Assembly: GCA_020629235.1 (NCBI GenBank)
Contig: JAHDDS010000013.1
Span: forward strand, 1 to 50,788
Direction of reading: 5' to 3'
DNA length: 50,788 nt
Source: Planktomarina sp.
Lineage (GTDB): Bacteria; Pseudomonadota; Alphaproteobacteria; Rhodobacterales; Rhodobacteraceae
The notes under the pieces were generated by a model, which saw only the letters and a program-made list of their open reading frames with translations, made no database searches and was not told where the DNA came from. This document shows positions 8,556 to 15,052 of the stretch, in pieces. Position 1 is the first letter of the stretch. Each line of letters opens with the position of its first letter. A program made the position numbers and the translations under genes.

Positions 8556-9605
8556 CTAGGCCCCAATCCGCACACCTGTTTTTGCATCAAACAAGTGGCA
8601 AATGGCGGCAGGGATCTGGAACGCCACGGCGTCACCAATTTCACTGCGGTATTCTTTGCCCGCTTTCACGGAAATCATGGCTTTGCCCGCGCGCACCGTC
8701 ACCATCGTGGCGTCGCCCAGCAGTTCCATGGAATAGACCTTCGATTGCACTTCCCCACCCTTGCTGGCGATCGACGCATCTTCGGCGCGGTACCCCAAGG
8801 TCACCGGTCCGTCGGGGCCAGTCAGGCCCTTGATTTCGATCCCATCGGCGGTGAACGTCCCACCCGCCAAGGTCCCGTCGATCAGGTTCATGGCCGGGTT
8901 GCCGATAAAGCTGGCCACAAAGGTGTTGGCGGGTTTGTCGTAAATGTCGGTGGGCGTGCCCACTTGTTGGACGATGCCCTTTTCCATCACCACCACGCGG
9001 TCGGCCAAGGTCATGGCTTCGATCTGGTCGTGGGTCACGTAAATGGTGGTGACTTGCAATTCGTGGGACAGGTTCTTGATCTGCGCCCGGGTGCTGACCC
9101 GCAGTTTGGCATCCAGGTTCGACAATGGTTCATCCATCAAGAACACGTTGGGTTCGCGGACAATGGCCCGGGCCAGGGCCACCCGCTGACGCTGCCCCCC
9201 CGACAGTTCGGCGGGTTTGCGATGCATGAACGGTTCCAGTTCCACCATGGCGGCGGCCCGGTTGACCCGTTCTTCGTGTTCGGATGTTGGGATTTTGCGC
9301 ACTTTCAACGGAAAGCGGATGTTTTCGCGCACGTTCATGTTGGGGTACAAGCCGTACGACTGGAACACCATGGATATGTCACGGTCTTTGGGTTCCTTGT
9401 CGTTCACCCGTTCGCCGTCAATAAAGATGTCCCCTTCGGTGCAGTCTTCCAAACCCGCGATCATGCGCATGGTGGTGGTTTTGCCGCAGCCGGACGGGCC
9501 CAGAAGGACAAGAAATTCGCGGTCCGCGATGGTCAGGTCGAAATTGTCGACCCCAACGAAAGAGCCCCAGCGTTTGGACACATTCCGAAGCTGAATTTCC
9601 GCCAT
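8556..9605 (-). CDS. ABC transporter ATP-binding protein (MalK/UgpC type)
   Basis: The protein has 349 residues from the ATG at 9605, preceded by a GGGGGAAA ribosome binding site; an in-frame codon at 9647 lies inside the operator and is not preferred. It shows Walker A GPSGCGKTT, signature LSGGQRQR, Walker B VFLMDEPLSNLDA and H-loop YVTHDQ. A C-terminal OB-like regulatory domain (about 240-349) has the VTLGYRAEDA pattern of CUT1 ATPases. It is the first gene of the operon that continues with the binding protein at 7254 and the permeases at 6159 and 5275, so it most likely drives that transporter. Confidence 0.93.
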   Translation of the reverse strand: MAEIQLRNVSKRWGSFVGVDNFDLTIADREFLVLLGPSGCGKTTTMRMIAGLEDCTEGDIFIDGERVNDKEPKDRDISMVFQSYGLYPNMNVRENIRFPLKVRKIPTSEHEERVNRAAAMVELEPFMHRKPAELSGGQRQRVALARAIVREPNVFLMDEPLSNLDAKLRVSTRAQIKNLSHELQVTTIYVTHDQIEAMTLADRVVVMEKGIVQQVGTPTDIYDKPANTFVASFIGNPAMNLIDGTLAGGTFTADGIEIKGLTGPDGPVTLGYRAEDASIASKGGEVQSKVYSMELLGDATMVTVRAGKAMISVKAGKEYRSEIGDAVAFQIPAAICHLFDAKTGVRIGA

Positions 9606-9639
9606 TGTATTTTCCCCCAAGCCCCCGCGGTTCCCCGCG

Positions 9640-9655
9640 TTGCACACGTGTGCAA
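9640..9655. promoter_or_regulatory. Perfect 16-bp palindrome, probable LacI-family operator
   Basis: TTGCACACGTGTGCAA is perfectly self-complementary with a central CpG, the usual form of LacI-family operators. It lies immediately downstream of the -10 element of the leftward operon promoter, over the expected transcription start, so occupancy would block initiation. The LacI-family regulator at the 3' end of the same operon (2620-3612) is the natural candidate to bind it. Confidence 0.7.
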
Positions 9656-9656
9656 A

Positions 9657-9686
9657 ATGCTAGACGCGCAAGGGGCCATTTGCCAA
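9657..9686 (-). promoter_or_regulatory. Sigma-70-like promoter of the leftward sugar operon
   Basis: On the minus strand, TTGGCA (9681-9686) is followed after 18 bases by TAGCAT (9657-9662). It lies between the terminator of the upstream IclR-ATPase unit and the ATPase gene starting at 9605, where a new promoter is needed. Confidence 0.5.
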
Positions 9687-9717
9687 GGGGGTTTGTGAGA
9701 AAATTTTCGTGCACCCG

Positions 9718-9753
9718 AAAAAAAGGCGTGCGCCTGAAAGTGCGCACGCCTTT
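9718..9753 (-). terminator. Rho-independent terminator of the IclR-ATPase transcript
   Basis: AAAGGCGTGCGC (9722-9733) and GCGCACGCCTTT (9742-9753) form a perfect 12-bp stem with an 8-base loop. Read on the minus strand, it ends in seven T residues (9718-9724). It lies 48 bases after the stop of the 9802-10863 ATPase gene. Confidence 0.85.
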
Positions 9754-9801
9754 GATACGTTTGCCCAAGCAGGTGCCGAAGCCCCTGCCCCTGGGGCGTA
9801 T

Positions 9802-10863
9802 TTAACGGATCCGCTGTTCGGTCGCAGCGTTAAACAGGCGGGCGTTTTCGGGGTCGATCTTCAGCCCCACCACGTCGCCTTCCGTAGACCGCGTCGCACC
9901 GCGTTCTTCAACGATGATCTTTTCGCCCGTCTCTGACATCAGATAGCTGTAGGACACGCCGCCCAAGCTTTCAGACAATTCCACCGTGTGGGTTTTGCCC
10001 TTTGGGTCGATGATCAGATGTTCGGGGCGCAGTCCGATTTCCACATCGGTGCCCCCCGATGGCATGGTGACATCCATCTTCACGGCTTGCTGCAGGGCGG
10101 GCACATCCACTGTGCCTTTGCTGTTCACAGTCCCTTTCAGGAAATTCATTGCAGGGCTGCCAATGAAACCCGCCACGAACTTGTTGTCCGGGTCGTTGTA
10201 CAAATGCATGGGCGCGCCGACTTGTTCGATAACGCCTTTTCGCAGCACCACGATTTTGTCGGCCAGGGTCATGGCCTCTACCTGGTCGTGGGTCACGTAA
10301 ATCATCGTGGCGCCGATTTCTTTGTGCAGGCGGGCGATTTCCACGCGCATTTCAACCCGCAATTCCGCGTCCAAGTTGGACAAAGGTTCGTCGAACAGGA
10401 ACACTTCTGGGCCGCGAACAATGGCACGGCCGATGGACACCCGTTGGCGTTGCCCGCCCGACAAAGCGGCAGGTTTGCGCGCCAGGTATTCTTCCAACTT
10501 CAAAATCCGGGTGGCTTCGGCGACCTTGGCGTCGATATCAGCCTTGGCATAGCCGTTCATTTTCAGGCCAAAGCCCATATTTTCTTGGACCGTCATATGC
10601 GGATACAGCGCATAGGTTTGGAACACCATCGCCACGCCGCGGCGCGCGGGATCTTCGCGGGTGACATCGCGATCACCGATGTGGATCGACCCGTCGGTGG
10701 TTTCTTCCAGGCCAGATACCATGCGCAGCAATGTGGATTTGCCGCAGCCTGATGGCCCAACAAAGACGCAGAATTCTCCGTCTTGGATGTCCAGATCGAC
10801 ACCGTGGATGACTTGCACATCACCATAGCGTTTGATGACATTCTTCAGCGTTACTCCGGACAT
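9802..10863 (-). CDS. ABC transporter ATP-binding protein (MalK/UgpC type), IclR-linked
   Basis: The protein has 353 residues from the ATG at 10863, preceded by AGGATC; a longer in-frame reading from 10938 would overlap the IclR gene and is rejected. It shows Walker A GPSGCGKST, signature LSGGQRQR, Walker B VFLFDEPLSNLDA and H-loop YVTHDQ, then the CUT1 regulatory domain (about 235-353, VEIGLRPEHL). It is cotranscribed with the IclR regulator and closed by a terminator. The divergent galactoside operon encodes a binding protein and two permeases but no ATPase, so this subunit most likely energises that importer. Confidence 0.93.
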   Translation of the reverse strand: MSGVTLKNVIKRYGDVQVIHGVDLDIQDGEFCVFVGPSGCGKSTLLRMVSGLEETTDGSIHIGDRDVTREDPARRGVAMVFQTYALYPHMTVQENMGFGLKMNGYAKADIDAKVAEATRILKLEEYLARKPAALSGGQRQRVSIGRAIVRGPEVFLFDEPLSNLDAELRVEMRVEIARLHKEIGATMIYVTHDQVEAMTLADKIVVLRKGVIEQVGAPMHLYNDPDNKFVAGFIGSPAMNFLKGTVNSKGTVDVPALQQAVKMDVTMPSGGTDVEIGLRPEHLIIDPKGKTHTVELSESLGGVSYSYLMSETGEKIIVEERGATRSTEGDVVGLKIDPENARLFNAATEQRIR

Positions 10864-10873
10864 GGGTTTGATC

Positions 10874-11680
10874 CTATTCTGCAGCTGCGGGGGTAAGGGT
10901 TTGGTCGGGAAAGCGCCAAGCCGATGCGTCTTTTGCAATGGCTTGGGCCGTTTGTTTCAGGCGCGGCGCGTGCAGCGCCAAATCGTCCAGGGACGTGCGG
11001 TTTGTGGAACTGGTGACAGACAATGCCCCCAACAGCCGGCCGCGGTCGGTTACGATTGGAACGGCAACGCAGATGATTCCCGGTTCGTGTTCTTCACGAT
11101 CAAAGGAATGGCCGTCATTTTTTATGTCTTCCAATTCAGCGCGCAATTCCTGCGCGGACCCCAATGTGGTTTGGGTGAACCGGTGAAAGCTTTGCTGGGC
11201 AATGATGTCGTCGACCCGGTCTTGGGGCAAACAGGCCAACATCGCTTTGCCCACCCCGGTGCAATAGGCTGGGCCGACTTTGCCTGCTTCTGAATACATG
11301 GGCAGCGGACGCGCGGCGTTGCGCTTGTCAACGTACAGCACCTGGGCGTGATCCAATTGCGCCAGGTGAACGGTTTCGGACAGTTCCAGCGACAAGGCGT
11401 CCAGGTGGTTTTGGGCAATTGGGGCCAGGCTGGACTGCTGCCACGCCCCATGGGCCAAGCGCACCAAACGGATACCCAAGCTGTAGGTTTGATGATCTGG
11501 GTCGAATGCCAGCATCCCCTGATTCGTCAGGGTTTGCACAAATCGGTACAGCGTGGCTTTGGGAAACGGCGCCTTGGATTGCACTTCGGCAAACCGAACG
11601 GGGCGGCCAAATTCTGCCACCAAATCAAGCACGGTCAGTGCTTTTCCAACTGTGCCATCTGCGGACAAACCGTCAGCCAT
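10874..11680 (-). CDS. IclR-family transcriptional regulator
   Basis: The protein has 268 residues from the ATG at 11680, which has a GGGGAGG site five bases upstream; an in-frame GTG at 11698 overlaps that site. An N-terminal winged helix (about 8-70, VGKALTVLDLVAEFG and FPKATLYRFVQTL) is followed by the IclR effector domain (about 85-255, with AYCTGVGKAMLACLP and GIICVAVPIV). It is transcribed divergently from the galactoside operon, 157 bases away. A 9-5-9 inverted repeat at 11788-11810 in that gap is its likely operator. The effector is presumably a galactose-pathway metabolite; that is inference. Confidence 0.92.
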   Translation of the reverse strand: MADGLSADGTVGKALTVLDLVAEFGRPVRFAEVQSKAPFPKATLYRFVQTLTNQGMLAFDPDHQTYSLGIRLVRLAHGAWQQSSLAPIAQNHLDALSLELSETVHLAQLDHAQVLYVDKRNAARPLPMYSEAGKVGPAYCTGVGKAMLACLPQDRVDDIIAQQSFHRFTQTTLGSAQELRAELEDIKNDGHSFDREEHEPGIICVAVPIVTDRGRLLGALSVTSSTNRTSLDDLALHAPRLKQTAQAIAKDASAWRFPDQTLTPAAAE

Positions 11681-11741
11681 GGCCACCTCCCCTTGCACCG
11701 GTCCGATTGTAATTTTGCGTGTGGACCATCGTATGCAACTG

Positions 11742-11772
11742 TTGACAAGCGTAGCCGAGTCGCGCTTATCAT
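11742..11772 (+). promoter_or_regulatory. Sigma-70-like promoter of the galactoside operon
   Basis: TTGACA (11742-11747), a perfect -35 hexamer, is followed after 19 bases by TATCAT (11767-11772), a five-of-six match to the -10 consensus. The spacing is slightly long, which often goes with regulated promoters. Confidence 0.55.
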
Positions 11773-11787
11773 TTCAATATCTAAAAC

Positions 11788-11810
11788 GCGGTTCCACTAT
11801 TTGAAACCGC
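11788..11810. promoter_or_regulatory. IclR-type operator candidate
   Basis: GCGGTTCCA (11788-11796) and TGAAACCGC (11802-11810) form an inverted repeat with a five-base spacer and one mismatch. The GTTyCA/TGAAAC half-sites resemble IclR-family operators. It covers the region just downstream of the predicted transcription start of the galactoside operon, next to the divergent IclR gene, which fits repression. Confidence 0.6.
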
Positions 11811-11837
11811 CAAGGGAAGCATAAGGGAGGAAAATCT

Positions 11838-13109
11838 ATGCGTTCCATGCTGAAAACGTCCGTCGCGGCGTTGGCAACTGCTGCTGTCATGGCAACCGGG
11901 GCTTTTGCCGCTGGCCATGCAGAACCACTGACCGGTGACCTGCGGATCAACCTGGACACATCCAACCCCGCACCGCGGGCCACGATGGAAGCCATGATCG
12001 CACGGTTCCAAGCCAAGCACCCCGATCTGAACATCACCACAACCGTGATCGATCGCGAAGCATACAAAACCCAAATCCGGAACTTCCTGTCGGCTGACGC
12101 CCCAGACGTTCTGACATGGTACGCCGCCAACCGCATGCGCCCTTACGTGGAAGCTGGTCTGTTGGAAGACGTGTCCGACATGTGGGCCGAAGGCACTGAC
12201 ATCGCGCAAGAACTGGCATCCACCAAAGGTGCGATGACCATCGACGGCAAGCAGTGGGGTGTGCCTTACACATACTACCAGTGGGGCATCTACTACCGCA
12301 AAGACATCTACGAAGAACTGGGCTTGAAAGAGCCTGCGAACTTCGACGAAATGGTTGCCAACTGTGAAGCCATGATCGCGTCTGGCCGCAAGTGCTATAC
12401 CATCGGCACAAAGTGGCTGTGGACCGCATCCGGCTGGTTCGACTATCTGAACATGCGGACCCACGGGTTTGACTTCCACATGCAAATGGCCCGCGGCGAA
12501 ATCGCCTGGACCGATGACCGTGTGCGTCAAACATTCGCCAACTGGCGTCGCCTGGTAGACCTGGGTGCATTTGTCGACGATCACCAGAACAAAGACTGGC
12601 AGCAGTCCTTGCCCTTCTTGGTGGACGGTTCTGCCGGTGCGATCCTGAAAGGCAACTTCGCAGTGGCACCGCTGCGTGAAGCTGGCCTGACCGATGACCA
12701 ACTGGACTTCCACCAGTTCCCATCGATCACTGAAGGTGTTGCCCTGGCCGAAGACGCGCCAACCGACACATTCCACATCGCCGCTGGCGCACAAAACAAG
12801 AAAGCCGCCCGTGCCTTCTTGGCGCACATGGCATCTGCGGAAGAACAGTCGATCATCAACAACGGTGAAAACCTGGGCCAACTGCCAGTGAACGCAAACG
12901 CGTCCATCGACGACGACAAGTTCCTGAAAGAAGGCTTCGCCATGCTGTCGTCCAACAGCCCTGGCGGTGTTGCACAGTTCTTCGACCGTGACTTCCCTGC
13001 TGAAATGGCCAAAGCGGCCATGGAAGGCATGCAGGAATTCATGGTGTTCCCAGACAACCTGGATGACATCCTGGAGCGTTTGGAATCTGTGCGTCAAGAC
13101 ACGTACTAA
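11838..13109 (+). CDS. Galactoside ABC transporter substrate-binding protein
   Basis: The protein has 423 residues with a signal peptide ending ATGAFA before AGHAEP, and a strong AGGGAGG ribosome binding site. It is an extracellular-solute-binding family 1 protein: RFQAKHPDLNITT in lobe 1, GKQWGVPYTYYQWGIYYRKD at the hinge, and many aromatic residues likely to stack on sugar. Codon choice is strongly biased to C-ending and CTG codons compared with neighbours, suggesting high expression. It heads the operon with two permeases, alpha- and beta-galactosidases and the galactose oxidation pathway, so an alpha- or beta-galactoside ligand is inferred. Confidence 0.92.
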   Translation: MRSMLKTSVAALATAAVMATGAFAAGHAEPLTGDLRINLDTSNPAPRATMEAMIARFQAKHPDLNITTTVIDREAYKTQIRNFLSADAPDVLTWYAANRMRPYVEAGLLEDVSDMWAEGTDIAQELASTKGAMTIDGKQWGVPYTYYQWGIYYRKDIYEELGLKEPANFDEMVANCEAMIASGRKCYTIGTKWLWTASGWFDYLNMRTHGFDFHMQMARGEIAWTDDRVRQTFANWRRLVDLGAFVDDHQNKDWQQSLPFLVDGSAGAILKGNFAVAPLREAGLTDDQLDFHQFPSITEGVALAEDAPTDTFHIAAGAQNKKAARAFLAHMASAEEQSIINNGENLGQLPVNANASIDDDKFLKEGFAMLSSNSPGGVAQFFDRDFPAEMAKAAMEGMQEFMVFPDNLDDILERLESVRQDTY

Positions 13110-13117
13110 GCCAAAAT

Positions 13118-13136
13118 TGGTGGGTCACACCCACCA
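13118..13136 (+). other. Hairpin after the galactoside binding-protein gene
   Basis: TGGTGGGT (13118-13125) pairs perfectly with ACCCACCA (13129-13136) across a three-base loop, 9 bases after the binding-protein stop. No T-run follows. Confidence 0.55.
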
Positions 13137-13139
13137 GGT

Positions 13140-13165
13140 CGGTGCGCGGGCAACCCCGCGCACCG
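13140..13165 (+). other. Strong GC-rich hairpin between binding-protein and permease genes
   Basis: CGGTGCGCGGG (13140-13150) pairs perfectly with CCCGCGCACCG (13155-13165) across a CAAC loop. With no T-run it is probably an mRNA stabiliser or partial terminator, allowing more binding protein than permease. Confidence 0.65.
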
Positions 13166-13243
13166 TACCGCCGCCACCTCCATAGCAACGAAAACAGGCA
13201 TCTGTTTTCCTTCCTGCGGAGAAACCCAAAGTCGGAGGGCCCC

Positions 13244-14188
13244 ATGGCAACCACAACGACAAACACGACCGCGCTGGCCAGTCAAAGCTGGTACAAACGC
13301 AACGAAATTGCCGTCACGCCGTGGCTTTTCTTGATCCCTGGGATCGCGATGTTCGCGCTTTATGTGATCATCCCGATTTTCCAAAGTTTCTATCTGTCGC
13401 TGTTCGAATGGGACGGCCTTGGCTCACTGGCGAAAAACGGCGAATACGTGGGACTGGAACACTATGAACGGCTGTTCACCAAGGACCGGGCGTTCAACAT
13501 TTCCCTGTGGAACAACCTGAAATGGCTTGTGTTCTATCTGTTGGCCATCCCCGGTGGTTTGATGGTGGCATTGTTTTTGAACCAGAAGGTCTTCGGCATC
13601 CGGCTTTATAAGTCGTTGTTTTTCTTTCCCTTCGTGATCTCGCAAATTGTTGTAGGCCTGGTGTTCACATGGTTCTATGACCCACAGTTTGGCCTGTCGA
13701 ACTGGCTGATCGGCCTGGTGGGATTGCCGCCCATCAACATCCTGGGCAACCCAAACACCGCCACCTACGGGATTATCGCCGCTGGCCTTTGGCCGCAGAC
13801 GGCATACTGTATGATCCTGTATCTGACAGGGTTGAACGCCGTTGATCCGGAACAAGTGGAAGCCGCACGCCTTGACGGGGCCAAAGGCCACAAGATGCTG
13901 TGGTACATCATCATCCCGCAGCTTAAGCCCGCCACGTTTATCGCCTTTGTGGTGACCATCATTGGCGCGTTGCGGTCCTTCGACTTGATTTCGATCATGA
14001 CCAACGGCGGGCCGTTCGGGTCCACCCGGGTGCTGTCATTTTACATGTTCGAAAAGTCTTTGTCTGAATACGGTTTCAAAATGGGTTACGGCGCGGCCAT
14101 CGCGGTGGTGTTGTTCCTGATCATGCTCGTCTTCATCGCCTACTTCTTGTGGTCGATGTATCAAGACGAAAAAGCAGCCAAGCATTAA
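13244..14188 (+). CDS. Galactoside ABC transporter permease (MalF/UgpA type)
   Basis: The protein has 314 residues from the ATG at 13244, preceded by CGGAGGG. Longer readings from 13142 run through the hairpin and are rejected. It has about six spans, a first span near 28-50 (TPWLFLIPGIAMFALYVIIP) and an EAA loop (EAARLDGAKGHKMLWYIIIP). It pairs with the permease at 14205, whose start is 16 bases downstream. It forms the inner-membrane channel for the sugar delivered by the 11838 product. The operon contains no ATPase; the IclR-linked ATPase at 9802 is the probable partner. Confidence 0.92.
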   Translation: MATTTTNTTALASQSWYKRNEIAVTPWLFLIPGIAMFALYVIIPIFQSFYLSLFEWDGLGSLAKNGEYVGLEHYERLFTKDRAFNISLWNNLKWLVFYLLAIPGGLMVALFLNQKVFGIRLYKSLFFFPFVISQIVVGLVFTWFYDPQFGLSNWLIGLVGLPPINILGNPNTATYGIIAAGLWPQTAYCMILYLTGLNAVDPEQVEAARLDGAKGHKMLWYIIIPQLKPATFIAFVVTIIGALRSFDLISIMTNGGPFGSTRVLSFYMFEKSLSEYGFKMGYGAAIAVVLFLIMLVFIAYFLWSMYQDEKAAKH

Positions 14189-14204
14189 GCGGAGGGCCTG
14201 ATCC

Positions 14205-15050
14205 ATGTTCCCCACCCCGATCGAAAAATCTTCGCGCCAGTGGCAAATCGGCTATCAGGTTTTGCTGCCCATCGTGATGCTGTTGTGGCTGGCCCCTTTG
14301 TTGGCCGTGGCGTTGTTTTCCATCCGGCCCGACGTCGACTTTACCGTGGGCAACTACTGGGGCCTGCCGTCGTCGTTTGAGATGTTGGCCAACTATGGCC
14401 AAGTGTTCAACTCGGCCATGCCCAAGTACATTCTGAATTCGTTCATCATCACGGTTCCCACGGTGATTGGCGCTGTGGCGCTGTCGTGCATGACGGGGTT
14501 TGCCCTGGGGGTGTACCGGTTCAAAGGCAACCTGCTGATCTTTTTCATGTTCATCGCGGGCAACTTCATTCCGTTCCAGATCTTGATGGTGCCCGTGCGC
14601 GACCTGACTTTGGACATGGGCCTCTACAACACCAAGACCGGTCTGATCTTGTTCCACGTGGCCTTCCAAACCGGGTTCTGCACGCTGTTTATGCGCAACT
14701 TCATCCGCGCCCTGCCGTTCGAGTTGATCGAGGCCGCACGCGTGGAAGGCATCGCAGAATGGCGCATTTTCTGGTACATCGTATTGCCCTTGATGAAGCC
14801 TGCCATCGCAGCGCTGTCGGTGCTGATCTTTACTTTCATCTGGAATGACTATTTCTGGGCCATCGTTCTGACCACAGGCGAAAACGCCCAACCTGTCACA
14901 GCTGGGATCACCAGCTTTAACGCGCAGTTCCGTGCCATGTATCATCTGATGTCAGCCGGTTCTATTATCGCAGCCTTGCCCCCCGTGGCGATGTTCTTCT
15001 TGATGCAGAAGCACTTCATCGCGGGTCTGACTTTGGGGGCCGTGAAGTAA
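14205..15050 (+). CDS. Galactoside ABC transporter permease (MalG/UgpE type)
   Basis: The protein has 281 residues and about six membrane spans. The EAA loop is IEAARVEGIAEWRIFWYIVLP, and the C-terminus IAGLTLGAVK is typical of MalG-like subunits. A GGAGG site precedes the ATG. It lies between the partner permease and the alpha-galactosidase, three bases upstream of the latter, in one operon. Together with the partner permease and the binding protein it makes a CUT1 importer. Confidence 0.92.
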   Translation: MFPTPIEKSSRQWQIGYQVLLPIVMLLWLAPLLAVALFSIRPDVDFTVGNYWGLPSSFEMLANYGQVFNSAMPKYILNSFIITVPTVIGAVALSCMTGFALGVYRFKGNLLIFFMFIAGNFIPFQILMVPVRDLTLDMGLYNTKTGLILFHVAFQTGFCTLFMRNFIRALPFELIEAARVEGIAEWRIFWYIVLPLMKPAIAALSVLIFTFIWNDYFWAIVLTTGENAQPVTAGITSFNAQFRAMYHLMSAGSIIAALPPVAMFFLMQKHFIAGLTLGAVK

Positions 15051-15052
15051 AT

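Noticed and set aside
7782-9698. A 638-codon open frame on the plus strand opposite the binding protein and ATPase genes
   Set aside because: It is a shadow of strongly biased codons. The translation is rich in His, Val, Gly and Phe with no family features, while the opposite strand encodes clear ABC proteins.
11781-13097. A 438-codon open frame antisense to the galactoside binding protein
   Set aside because: It mirrors the high-expression codon bias of the real gene, has no recognisable domain, and would run through the predicted operator.
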